Shown one piece after another: positions 8,454 to 16,355 of a stretch of DNA of 64,000 bases. The stretch is from the NCBI GenBank assembly GCA_943914465.1, contig CALUCD010000002.1, forward strand, positions 1 to 64,000, in the 5' to 3' direction. A model generated the notes under the pieces. The model did no database searches. It was given only the letters and a program-made list of their open reading frames with translations, and had not been told where the DNA came from. Made by a program: the position numbers and the translations under genes. This stretch comes from an uncultured Corynebacterium sp. (lineage in GTDB: Bacteria > Actinomycetota > Actinomycetes > Mycobacteriales > Mycobacteriaceae). How positions within the stretch are numbered: the first letter of the stretch is position 1; each line of letters opens with the position of its first letter.

Positions 8454-8757
8454 CTGCCCGATGGCTCGTCCCAATGACGTGCAAGAGGTGGTGCACTCGC
8501 TCATCCGCAATAGCGTAGAGGATGGTGCGCCCGTTGCGTCTCGACGTCACCGTTCCACTTTGCTCCATAGACCGCAGGGCTGCCGACACCGTGGCGTGAT
8601 GAAGTTCGGTATGGCGTGCGAGCTCACCCACGGTCGAAGCAAACGGGCCCTCAAAATGGATTGCGCTGAGCAAACGCAACCGAGTCAAGTCACCCAAGAT
8701 TCGAAACGTTGGCTGCCACTGCGCGGCGGCATTGAAGTTTTCATTCAAGTTGGGCAT
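8431..8757 (-). CDS. ArsR-family winged-helix regulator
   Basis: DNA-binding protein of 108 aa with an ArsR/SmtB winged helix: LGDLTRLRLLSAI, TVGELARHTELHHATVSAALRSMEQSG as recognition helix, then the RRNGRTILYAIAD wing. It contains no cysteine, so it is not a typical arsenic or cadmium sensor. The C-terminal helix is histidine-rich (His89, His90, His93, His99, Asp85), resembling but not matching the alpha-5 metal site of SmtB/NmtR proteins. Its ATG lies 17 nt inside the end of the ABC ATPase gene, so it is co-translated with the importer. I infer a metal-responsive repressor of this operon. Confidence 0.78.
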   Translation of the reverse strand: MPNLNENFNAAAQWQPTFRILGDLTRLRLLSAIHFEGPFASTVGELARHTELHHATVSAALRSMEQSGTVTSRRNGRTILYAIADERVHHLLHVIGTSHRAANSGVDQ

Positions 8758-9553
8758 CGCGCTCCCCCGTGCGTGCTCGGTTAACGGGCCCCAGTATATC
8801 TACGAGGGGGTAGCCATCTGCGGATTCAACAAACCGTGCGTGGACCCCGAAGACTGTCTCCAACACTGTCGTGGTGAGCACCTCGCGGGGCGAACCGGCT
8901 GCGGCTATTCCCCCGCCCCCATCCAGCACCGCAACCCAATCGCAGTACCTCGCTGCCAAATCAAGCGCGTGCAGTGCGATCAGGACAACCGTGCCGTCGC
9001 ACTCAGCTACCTCGCGCAGAAGGTCTAGCAGCTCGAACTGGTGTCGTAAATCGAGGCTGCTGGTCGGTTCATCACACAACAAAATGCCCGCCTGCTGGGC
9101 AAGCGCCCGCGCCACCATCACTCGTTGCACCTGGCCGCCAGACAGCTCGGTGATCGGCCGTGTCGCAAGGTCGTACGCATCGACTCGCTCGAGGCAACGG
9201 CGCACCAGCGCTGCATCGGCGTTGGAACTGCGAAAGAGCCCGCGGGGAACGCTACGCCCAAGCGCAACCACCTCCGCTACCGACATCGTGGTGGTCACGC
9301 TTGTGTTCTGAGCGACGTATGCGATCTTTCGGGCTCGCTGTGGGCACGCAAGGCCCTGCACATCCGCACCATCCACACGCACTTCACCGCTGTATGGAAG
9401 AACGCCGCCGACCGCTTTGATCAATGTCGACTTACCCGCCCCGTTAGGCCCAACCAAACCGTAAACCCCGGGTTTTTCCAGGTCGAACGTCATGGCGTCG
9501 ATCACTGTCCGCGAGCCACGGCGAACGGTCAACCCCTGCACCGCCAGGCTCAT
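8741..9553 (-). CDS. FecE/BtuD-type ABC transporter ATP-binding protein
   Basis: Cytoplasmic ATPase of about 270 aa for the importer encoded by the two upstream genes. Walker A is GPNGAGKST, the Q-loop lies in YVAQNTSV, the signature is LSGGQVQR, Walker B ends LLCDEPTSSLD, and the H-loop is in LIALHALDLA. The open frame extends far upstream inside the permease gene, but the ATG at 9553 forms an ATGA overlap with the permease stop, typical of coupled importer genes. The substrate is not determined by the ATPase; linkage to urease suggests nickel or a nickel chelate, while siderophore or cobalamin import is the usual annotation for the family. Confidence 0.88.
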   Translation of the reverse strand: MSLAVQGLTVRRGSRTVIDAMTFDLEKPGVYGLVGPNGAGKSTLIKAVGGVLPYSGEVRVDGADVQGLACPQRARKIAYVAQNTSVTTTMSVAEVVALGRSVPRGLFRSSNADAALVRRCLERVDAYDLATRPITELSGGQVQRVMVARALAQQAGILLCDEPTSSLDLRHQFELLDLLREVAECDGTVVLIALHALDLAARYCDWVAVLDGGGGIAAAGSPREVLTTTVLETVFGVHARFVESADGYPLVDILGPVNRARTGERDAQLE

Positions 9554-10557
9554 AGACGACCCCGAGCTATAAAGAAAAAAGCGGGCACGCCGATCAACGC
9601 AGTCATGACCCCAACCGGCAGCTCCTGCGGCGCGAAGATTTCGTGTCCGAGCGCATCTGCAACCACGAGGAATATCGCTCCCACCAGCGCCGCGCTCGGG
9701 ATGAGTTTCGCATGCGCAGGGCCAGCAAGCACCCGCGCGGCGTGCGGGACCACCAGGCCGACAAACCCGATAGCGCCAGCAGCGGCCACTGTGACCGCCG
9801 TGAGACATGACACGCAGATCAACACGGTATAGCGGGTCGCCGTCACGGGCACCCCCATGGTGGCGGCTGTGTCGTCCCCAAGTGTGAGAGCGTCAAGATA
9901 GCGTGACATACTCCACAACAGCGTGCATCCGACTGCCCCAACCAGCACCGCAGCCCAAACACTCTCCCACCGAGCCGCGCTTAGCACGCCAAGCATCCAA
10001 AACATCACCCCGCGCGCGGAGTCTTCATCACCCGATGCAGTGATCACGAGGGACGTGAGCGCCTGAAAAAAGAACCCCACCAGGACACCAGTCAGGACGA
10101 CCCGAGACGGTGCGGGGCTCGATCGGCCGAGCAACGCCATGAGAAGCATGAATGCCGCAACCGCGCCAACGATCGCCCCTGCGGTCACCCCCCATGCCCA
10201 GGATGAAAACACAATCGCACACACCGCGCCTGTCGAAGCTCCTGCTGAGACACCCAGCAGATACGGATCTGCCAGCTCATTGTGCGTGATGGCCTGCATC
10301 GCCGCGCCGCAGACGGCGAGGATTGCCCCAATGATCGCAGCGAGAAGGACCCGCGGCAGTCGCAGATCCACAAAAATCGAACGGCGCATGGGAGACGGCT
10401 CCGGGAAGCGGGGATCAACAAACAATCCGGTCGAATGAGTAAACACACCCCACACCTCTGCCGGGCTAAGCGAGCGCGACCCAAACGTCAGGGATACGGC
10501 GATGACCACAACGAGGAGAACAATGCCACCCACCCACCTGACGCTTCGCGTACGCAC
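9550..10557 (-). CDS. FecCD/BtuC-type ABC transporter permease
   Basis: Polytopic membrane protein of 335 aa with about ten hydrophobic segments. FecCD-family motifs are visible: LRLPRVLLAAIIGAILAVCGAAMQ near the N-terminus, DPYLLGVSAGASTGA, and the GFVGLVVPHAARVL block near the end. It starts with GTG at 10557, whose G is the last base of the TAG of the binding-protein gene (TAGTG overlap), and ends in an ATGA overlap with the ATPase. This is a single permease gene, so the channel is presumably a homodimer. Confidence 0.9.
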   Translation of the reverse strand: MRTRSVRWVGGIVLLVVVIAVSLTFGSRSLSPAEVWGVFTHSTGLFVDPRFPEPSPMRRSIFVDLRLPRVLLAAIIGAILAVCGAAMQAITHNELADPYLLGVSAGASTGAVCAIVFSSWAWGVTAGAIVGAVAAFMLLMALLGRSSPAPSRVVLTGVLVGFFFQALTSLVITASGDEDSARGVMFWMLGVLSAARWESVWAAVLVGAVGCTLLWSMSRYLDALTLGDDTAATMGVPVTATRYTVLICVSCLTAVTVAAAGAIGFVGLVVPHAARVLAGPAHAKLIPSAALVGAIFLVVADALGHEIFAPQELPVGVMTALIGVPAFFFIARGRL

Positions 10558-11558
10558 TATTCCGCCACGCCCTGGCGCACTGCATCAGCGATGGCGTCAA
10601 CTGCTTGGTATGCCCGGCCGCCCGCGGAAGTGTCTACTGCGTTCACAACAATGAACCGCTGATTCCGAACCGCCTCGAGTTCGCTCGTTCCCGGAGTGTT
10701 TTGCAGCGATTGAACCTTCTCCTCCCACCTGTCCCCCGGCTGACCCCGTACCGGGAGGTCAGCAAGAATAATCACATCTGGATTCGCTTCGGCAAGTGCC
10801 TCCCATGAGACCTGGGGCCATTCCTCCCCCACGTTGTCAAACGCGTTCGTCATCCCGACGGCATCACCCATCTCGTTGACGATCGACGTGCCTCCTGCCA
10901 CGTAGGGTTGCCCACCGATGGTGGAATAGAGCAAAACGAATGTTGTACCCTTCGGCGCTTGAGATTCACGCGCCTTGGCAAGCGAGGCGCGTTGTTGCTC
11001 GATGAGTTTTCGAGCTTCCTCCTGACGGCCAAATACACTCCCGAGTTCCGCGAAATCACGCTCCAAGAGTTCAAATTGACTCTTCCCCTGATTTCCAGCG
11101 TTGTTCGGACATTGGACGTTGCTTTGGTACGTCGCAACGCCGAGCGCTTGCCACTCTTGACGCGTTCCTACAGCGTCGGGTGTCCAGACCGAGTCAAAGG
11201 GCGAATAAATAAAGTCTGCATCTACCGCGCGGATCTGCTCGGCGGTGGGGACGCTTGGGGACAAGGCGTGCAGATTTGCTGCGGCGTCCTCATACTCCGG
11301 TGGGGGCGCGTCTTTCTGGTGGCCTGTCCCGGCAATCTGGCCGGCTGCGCCCATTAAAAGTAAGGTATCGGTCGCGCCTTGCTCAGTAGTCACTGCGCGG
11401 TTGACAGGCGTGGCTACATCGTAGGCCACCCCGCAGTTGTTGAGATGAACGGTAGCCCCTTGCCTCTCCGGTTGCGCCTCGTCCTGCTCATCCGCAGGCG
11501 AGCAGCTCATAAGCACGGGTATGAGTGCCACAGCTGCAAGCGGCAAAACCTTGCGCAT
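10557..11558 (-). CDS. FecB/BtuF-type substrate-binding lipoprotein
   Basis: Cell-envelope lipoprotein of about 333 aa. A signal peptide ends in the lipobox LMSC, with Cys19 as the lipidated residue. The mature part has the periplasmic-binding-protein class III layout: RAVTTEQGATDTLLLMGAAG early, a long connecting helix around ESQAPKG, and DVIILADLP in the second lobe. The ATG at 11558 is preceded by GGGGG, which decides it over two in-frame upstream starts. First gene of a four-gene operon (binding protein, permease, ATPase, ArsR) next to urease. Nickel or a nickel complex is the likely cargo by context; siderophore, haem or cobalamin cannot be excluded. Confidence 0.85.
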   Translation of the reverse strand: MRKVLPLAAVALIPVLMSCSPADEQDEAQPERQGATVHLNNCGVAYDVATPVNRAVTTEQGATDTLLLMGAAGQIAGTGHQKDAPPPEYEDAAANLHALSPSVPTAEQIRAVDADFIYSPFDSVWTPDAVGTRQEWQALGVATYQSNVQCPNNAGNQGKSQFELLERDFAELGSVFGRQEEARKLIEQQRASLAKARESQAPKGTTFVLLYSTIGGQPYVAGGTSIVNEMGDAVGMTNAFDNVGEEWPQVSWEALAEANPDVIILADLPVRGQPGDRWEEKVQSLQNTPGTSELEAVRNQRFIVVNAVDTSAGGRAYQAVDAIADAVRQGVAE

Positions 11559-11580
11559 ACGTCCAACCCCCATAATCAAA

Positions 11581-11594
11581 GATTCAATTGAATC
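11581..11594. promoter_or_regulatory. Perfect 14-bp palindrome at the predicted start of the importer operon
   Basis: GATTCAATTGAATC is its own reverse complement. It lies 23 nt before the binding-protein ATG and directly downstream of a -10-like TAAGAT (11598-11603, minus strand), so it should cover the transcription start. This is the classic place for a repressor such as the operon's own ArsR protein. Confidence 0.5.
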
Positions 11595-11660
11595 TCGATC
11601 TTACAACCGGATTGCATCACCCCAGCCAACGTGAACAATCAACACAGCAAGGTTTGACTC

Positions 11661-11707
11661 TGTGATTGGTTGCCACGGCAACCAATCACACCTGGCAACC
11701 AGTCACA
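11661..11707. repeat. Perfect 30-bp palindrome plus a third half-site
   Basis: Arms TGTGATTGGTTGCC (11661-11674) and GGCAACCAATCACA (11677-11690) are perfect reverse complements around a 2-bp centre. A third copy, GGCAACCAGTCACA (11694-11707), follows with one mismatch and a 17-bp repeat distance. It sits between the importer promoter and the terminator of the next gene. With such a short loop and no T-run it looks like a protein-binding array rather than a terminator. Confidence 0.6.
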
Positions 11708-11718
11708 TCGGCCGAATG

Positions 11719-11747
11719 AAAAACCCGCCCACAACATGGTGGGCGGG
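11719..11747 (-). terminator. Rho-independent terminator of the CoA-transferase gene
   Basis: On the minus strand a 9-bp GC-rich stem (CCCGCCCAC / GTGGGCGGG, 6-nt loop) is followed by TTTTT. It lies about 20 nt after the stop of the gene ending at 11769. Confidence 0.85.
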
Positions 11748-11768
11748 GCGATCGTAGGTGGAAGTGGC

Positions 11769-13277
11769 CTAGCCTTGCTGTTGCATCGTGCCCGTTTCTT
11801 CGATGCGCTGGTGGAAGTCGAAGGCGTGCTTCAGGTTATGCGGTGTCTGCTGGTACTTGCACTTCGAGGCAAGCTCGACATACTCCTCAAGCAGCGGGCG
11901 GTACGACGGGTGGGCGATGGAGATCATCTTTGCCACGCGGTCACGTGGTGCAAGCCCGCGCAGGTCAGCCACGCCGTATTCGGTGATGAATACCATCGCG
12001 TCGTGCTCAGTGTGGTCAACGTGCGAAACCATCGGCACGATCGCGGAGATGGCACCGTCTTTGGCAATCGACGGGGAGATGAACGACGAGATGTAGGCGT
12101 TACGGGTGAAATCGCCCGAGCCGCCGAGGGCATTCATTAGACGCGAGCCGTTAATGTGAGTCGAGTTGGCGTTGCCGTAAATGTCCGCCTCAATCATGCC
12201 GTTAGAGGCGATGAGACCTGTGCGGCGGATGACCTCCGGGTGGTTGGAGATGGTCTGCGGGCGCAGAATGATCGATTCGCGGTAGCGAGATGCCTCCCTG
12301 TTCATCTTTTCCGCGTACTCCGGCGACAGTGAGAACGAGGTGGCGGAAGCAACAGTCATCTTACCCGCGTCAATCAGGTCAACCATGCCGTCCTGAATGA
12401 CCTCGGTGTACGCCTCGATTTTCTCAAACTTGGAATTCATCAGGCCAGCCATCACCGCGTTTGGCACGTTGCCCACACCGGATTGCATGACGTAGCCGTC
12501 GTATGTGAGGCGCCCGAACTTCACCTCATTTTCTAAAAAGTCGAGGAAGTTGCCGGCGATCTGCTCAGAGACCTCATCGGGTGCCTTAAACGGGGCGTTG
12601 CGGTCCGGGTCATTGGTCTCAATGACGGCGACGACACGCTCCGGGTCGATCTCAATGTAGGTGGTGCCAATCCGATCCCCAGCCTTCGTGATCGGGATCG
12701 GAACACGGTTTGGCAGCGGCGGGACGGTCCAGATGTCGTGCATGCCTTCGAGTTCTTCAGACTGCCACGAGTTGACCTCGATAATGATCTTTTTGGCAGC
12801 GTTCAAGAACTCAACCGAGTTACCGACCGAGGAAGATGGGACGATGTTGCCGTCTTCAGTAATGCGCACCGCCTCGACGATGGCGACGTCAAGATCGCCA
12901 AAGAAGCCCTGCTCAACCATCATCCCCGAGTGGGACAGGTGGATGTCCTGAAACTTCATGCTTCCCGCGTTGATGGCATTGCGCATCGCAGGATCTGATT
13001 GATATGGCATGCGGTAGCGAAGCGCACCTGCTTCTGCCAAGACGCCATCACACTCCGGGGCAGTGGAGGCACCAGTGAACAGGTCAATGGAGTAATCCTG
13101 GCCACTGTCGTGCGCAGCTTTCGCCTTCTGTGCGATGGCACTGGGCATGGCCTTTGGGTAACCGGCGCCGGTGAAGCCGGACATGCCAACCTTGTCGCCG
13201 TGCTCGACGTACTGGGCAGCCTCTTCGGCGCTCATGACCTTGCCCCGAAGCTGGGCGTGGGCGATGCGGTCGCTCAT
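11769..13277 (-). CDS. cat: Succinyl-CoA:acetate CoA-transferase / acetyl-CoA hydrolase family
   Basis: Cytosolic enzyme of 502 aa that exchanges CoA between succinyl-CoA (or another acyl-CoA) and acetate. The full family span is present: GDKVGMSGFTGAGYPKAMP at the start, SHSGMMVEQGFFGDLDVAIVEA, VGNVPNAVM and the catalytic-glutamate segment AYTEVIQDGM, then NALGGSGDFTRNAY and the ITEYGVADLRGL block near the end. GAGGAGAGG precedes the ATG. C. glutamicum has an equivalent (cat/actA) in the same phosphate-gene neighbourhood. It is monocistronic, with its own terminator. Confidence 0.93.
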   Translation of the reverse strand: MSDRIAHAQLRGKVMSAEEAAQYVEHGDKVGMSGFTGAGYPKAMPSAIAQKAKAAHDSGQDYSIDLFTGASTAPECDGVLAEAGALRYRMPYQSDPAMRNAINAGSMKFQDIHLSHSGMMVEQGFFGDLDVAIVEAVRITEDGNIVPSSSVGNSVEFLNAAKKIIIEVNSWQSEELEGMHDIWTVPPLPNRVPIPITKAGDRIGTTYIEIDPERVVAVIETNDPDRNAPFKAPDEVSEQIAGNFLDFLENEVKFGRLTYDGYVMQSGVGNVPNAVMAGLMNSKFEKIEAYTEVIQDGMVDLIDAGKMTVASATSFSLSPEYAEKMNREASRYRESIILRPQTISNHPEVIRRTGLIASNGMIEADIYGNANSTHINGSRLMNALGGSGDFTRNAYISSFISPSIAKDGAISAIVPMVSHVDHTEHDAMVFITEYGVADLRGLAPRDRVAKMISIAHPSYRPLLEEYVELASKCKYQQTPHNLKHAFDFHQRIEETGTMQQQG

Positions 13278-13541
13278 GAAATTCCTCTCCTCGAATTCAT
13301 TCGTGCAGTTACGTGTGAGGTCGCCATCGCCACTTTCGACGTGGTTCGTGTTGTTTCAGGCGACACTTCCACCCTATTGTGACCTAAATTGCACATCCGC
13401 GAGACGGGGGTTGCGGGATGAATAACCCGTTACCCCCAAAAGTGCAGTCGCAACCGGCCGGACATCTACGCGTAACCCGCTAGCCACCTGTCATTTAGCA
13501 ATTGGACTGGGACTTCGGAAGTGTGGAAAATAGGGCATATT

Positions 13542-14744
13542 ATGTCAGCTCCAGCATCTCCACTGGCTGCCGATACACCCGCCGGTGTCAGTGCCCCGCC
13601 GGCCCTGCGCATCGGCGGCATTGATCTCAACTCCCCCGTCATCCTCGCCCCAATGGCAGGCGTGACCAACCTGCCGTTCCGGGTGTTGTGCCGGGAGATC
13701 GAGCAGGAACTCACCGGCACCGCATCGGGGCTGTATATCTGCGAGATGATCACCGCGCGTGCCTTAGTGGCCCGCAATGCCAAAACGCTGCACATGACCA
13801 CCTTCGCCGCAGTGGAACAACCGCGTTCGATGCAGCTTTACACCGTCGACCCAGCGTTCACGTACGAGGCTGTACGGATGATTGTGGACGAGGACATCGC
13901 CGACCATGTGGACATGAACTTTGGCTGTCCAGTGCCGAAGGTGACGCGCAAAGGCGGCGGATGCGCCATTCCATACAAGCGACGGCTCTACGGCAACATC
14001 GTGGCCGCCGCAGTGCGCGCGGCGGAAGGCTCCGGCATCCCCATCACCGTGAAGTTTCGCATCGGCCTGGATGCCGAGCATCACACACACCTTGATGCTG
14101 GCCGAATTGCCGCCGAGGAGGGGGCGGCTGCCGTCGCCTTGCATGCGCGCACTGGAGACCAACGCTATGCCGGCCAGGCACACTGGGCCGAGATCGCCCG
14201 CCTGGTTGAGCACATGCGGGGCACAGGTGTGCCGGTCATTGGTAACGGCGATATCTTCGCGGCTGACGATGCGGCACGCATGATGGCGCAGACTGGCTGC
14301 CAGGGCGTTGAAGTCGGCCGCGGTTGCCTCGGCCGGCCATGGCTGTTTGCTCAGCTGGGCGCGCAGTTACGCGGTGAGGCAATCCCGCCAGAGCCCACAC
14401 TGGGTGAAGTCGCCCGCATCATCTACCGCCACGCTGAACTGTTAGCGCTGCACAGCGGTGAAGATCATGCATGCCGGGATATCCGCAAACACACCGGCTG
14501 GTACCTGCGGGGTTTTCCAGTTGGCGGCGAGCTGCGCAAGGAATTGGCGAAGGTGTCAACGCTGGCTCAGTTGCGTGCCCGCTTGGACCCGCTCGCGGAT
14601 TCAACAGCGCTCGCAGAGCACGCAGACGATGCGCGAGGCCGTCAAGGTTCGCCATCAAAACTCGCACTGCCCGACGGGTGGCTCGACGACCCAGAGGACG
14701 AGACGGTACCGGCCGGTGCTGAGGTGGAGAACAATGGCGGATAA
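13542..14744 (+). CDS. dusB: tRNA-dihydrouridine synthase B
   Basis: FMN-dependent enzyme of about 400 aa that reduces uridine to dihydrouridine in tRNA D-loops. It has the TIM-barrel signature LAPMAGVTNLPFRVLCRE, the active-site cysteine in DMNFGCPVPKVTRKGGG, the KFRIG lysine/arginine block, ALHARTGDQRYAG, and VIGNGDI with the helical C-terminal domain (HTGWYLRGFP). The ATG at 13542 has AGGG 7 nt before it; an in-frame GTG at 13521 is a weaker alternative. Its 3' end overlaps phoU by 11 nt, so the two are probably co-translated. Confidence 0.94.
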   Translation: MSAPASPLAADTPAGVSAPPALRIGGIDLNSPVILAPMAGVTNLPFRVLCREIEQELTGTASGLYICEMITARALVARNAKTLHMTTFAAVEQPRSMQLYTVDPAFTYEAVRMIVDEDIADHVDMNFGCPVPKVTRKGGGCAIPYKRRLYGNIVAAAVRAAEGSGIPITVKFRIGLDAEHHTHLDAGRIAAEEGAAAVALHARTGDQRYAGQAHWAEIARLVEHMRGTGVPVIGNGDIFAADDAARMMAQTGCQGVEVGRGCLGRPWLFAQLGAQLRGEAIPPEPTLGEVARIIYRHAELLALHSGEDHACRDIRKHTGWYLRGFPVGGELRKELAKVSTLAQLRARLDPLADSTALAEHADDARGRQGSPSKLALPDGWLDDPEDETVPAGAEVENNGG

Positions 14745-15501
14745 CCGGCCGATTCGCCTCCGCGCGGAGTACCGCGACCACCTGGACGCGTACACGCGCG
14801 ACGTGGTTGCAATGTGCGACCTGGCGCGCCTTGGGATGCTGCACGCCACACGAGCCCTGCTCGAGCAGGATTTAGAGGCCTCAGAAGAGGCGTTGAATGA
14901 TGCTGACCGGCTGCATGAGCTCGAGCAGCAGTGTGAAGATCGTGCAATCGCGCTTCTCGCGCGCCAAAATCCGGTGGCAAGCGACTTACGCCAAGTGATG
15001 TCCTACATGCACATCGCGTCTGACCTGGCGCGCATGGGTGGGCTGGGCAAATTGGTGGCCAAGATCGCGCGCCAGCACCACCCGTTAGGCGCGCTGCCGC
15101 CAGATGTCGCACCGCGCGCGCATGATCTGGCTGCTGCCGCGGATGCGATGGCGTCACACGCCCGGCAGCTGGTCGCCGGCCCGCAGGTTGAGGTAGCGCT
15201 CTCGCTGCCGGAGCTCGACAAAGACGTCGATACAATCGCGGTGGAGCTAACCACCCTGGCTACGAGTGATGATTGGCCATTCACCCACCGCCAAGCGGTG
15301 GAAACGGCAATGATCGCGCGGTTTTACGAACGGTTCGCAGACCACTGCGTGGCAATCGGTAACCGGGTCATGTTCATGGTGACCGGGCTGCGCCCCGCCG
15401 AATACGCCGCCCAACGCGACACGGCCGACCCGGAGAGCGCTTCCCACGCAGAGCGGATCGCCGTGCTCGAGCGCCGCTTCGCTTTGCGGGAACAACCGTA
15501 A
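14734..15501 (+). CDS. phoU: Phosphate signalling protein PhoU
   Basis: Helical protein of about 255 aa with two PhoU repeats; the metal-binding (D/E)xxxD pattern appears in MHIASDLARMGGL and again near RFYERFADHCVAIGNRV. PhoU couples the PstSCAB transporter to the phosphate-sensing kinase and dampens phosphate uptake in high phosphate. GAGGTGGAG precedes the ATG, which lies inside the end of dusB. It is convergent with pstB, 32 nt apart. The C-terminus (DTADPESASHAERIAVLERR) is a short charged extension. Confidence 0.9.
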   Translation: MADNRPIRLRAEYRDHLDAYTRDVVAMCDLARLGMLHATRALLEQDLEASEEALNDADRLHELEQQCEDRAIALLARQNPVASDLRQVMSYMHIASDLARMGGLGKLVAKIARQHHPLGALPPDVAPRAHDLAAAADAMASHARQLVAGPQVEVALSLPELDKDVDTIAVELTTLATSDDWPFTHRQAVETAMIARFYERFADHCVAIGNRVMFMVTGLRPAEYAAQRDTADPESASHAERIAVLERRFALREQP

Positions 15502-15533
15502 CCGGCTGACAACGCGCCCCGCCGGTCGGAGGC

Positions 15534-16307
15534 TTAGCCGAAGCGACCAGCGATGTAGTCTTCGGTCTCTTTCTTCTCGGGGTTTTCGAAGATGGTGGTT
15601 GTGTCGTTGAACTCCACCAGGTGCCCCGGCTTTCCGGTTGCCTCAAGCGAGAAGAATGCAGTCTTGTCAGACACACGGGCTGCCTGCTGCATGTTGTGGG
15701 TCACGATCACAATCGTGTACTCATTCTTCAGCTCGTGGATCAGGTCCTCCACGGCGAGAGTAGAAATCGGGTCAAGCGCGGAACACGGCTCATCCATCAA
15801 GAGCACCTCGGGGCGCACCGCAATTGCACGTGCGATGCACAGACGCTGCTGCTGACCACCGGAGAGGCCGCCGCCGGGCTTGTCCAGCCGGTCCTTGACC
15901 TCATCCCACAGGTTCGCCCCACGCAATGACTCTTCAGCGACCTCACGCAGGCGCTTTTTGTTTTTCTCGCCTGCCAGCTTCAAGCCGGCAACGACATTGT
16001 CTTCGATCGACATTGTCGGGAAGGGATTCGCCTTTTGAAACACCATGCCCACGGTGTTGCGCACCGAAACCGGGTCGACGTTCTTGCCATAAATGTTGTG
16101 GCCATCCAGCAGGATTTCGCCCTTGACGGAGGCGTTCGGAATAACCTCGTGCATGCGGTTGAGGGTGCGCAGCACAGTCGACTTGCCGCAGCCAGACGGG
16201 CCAATGAAGGCCGTGACCGCCTGTGCGGGGATATCCATATTGACGTTCTGGACAGCGTGGAAGTCGCCGTAGTAGATGTTGACGTCGTTAAGTAAAAGCT
16301 TAGACAT
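15534..16307 (-). CDS. pstB: Phosphate ABC transporter ATPase PstB
   Basis: ATPase of 257 aa of the high-affinity phosphate importer. Walker A is GPSGCGKST, with the PstB-typical VLRTLNRMHE following; FQKANPFP marks the Q-loop, LSGGQQQRLCIARAIAV the signature, LLMDEPCSALDP the Walker B, and VTHNMQQAARVSD the H-loop. AGGAG lies about 10 nt before the ATG. Last gene of pstSCAB. Confidence 0.98.
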   Translation of the reverse strand: MSKLLLNDVNIYYGDFHAVQNVNMDIPAQAVTAFIGPSGCGKSTVLRTLNRMHEVIPNASVKGEILLDGHNIYGKNVDPVSVRNTVGMVFQKANPFPTMSIEDNVVAGLKLAGEKNKKRLREVAEESLRGANLWDEVKDRLDKPGGGLSGGQQQRLCIARAIAVRPEVLLMDEPCSALDPISTLAVEDLIHELKNEYTIVIVTHNMQQAARVSDKTAFFSLEATGKPGHLVEFNDTTTIFENPEKKETEDYIAGRFG

Positions 16308-16355
16308 CGTGAATACTTCTCCTGAGTGTCCTGAGTGAGTGGGAACGCGGGTGGG

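Noticed and set aside
13378..13395. TGTGACCTAAATTGCACA as a GlxR site before the CoA-transferase gene
   Set aside because: Half-sites are 8 bp apart instead of 6 and the right half is degenerate; no support beyond TGTGA.
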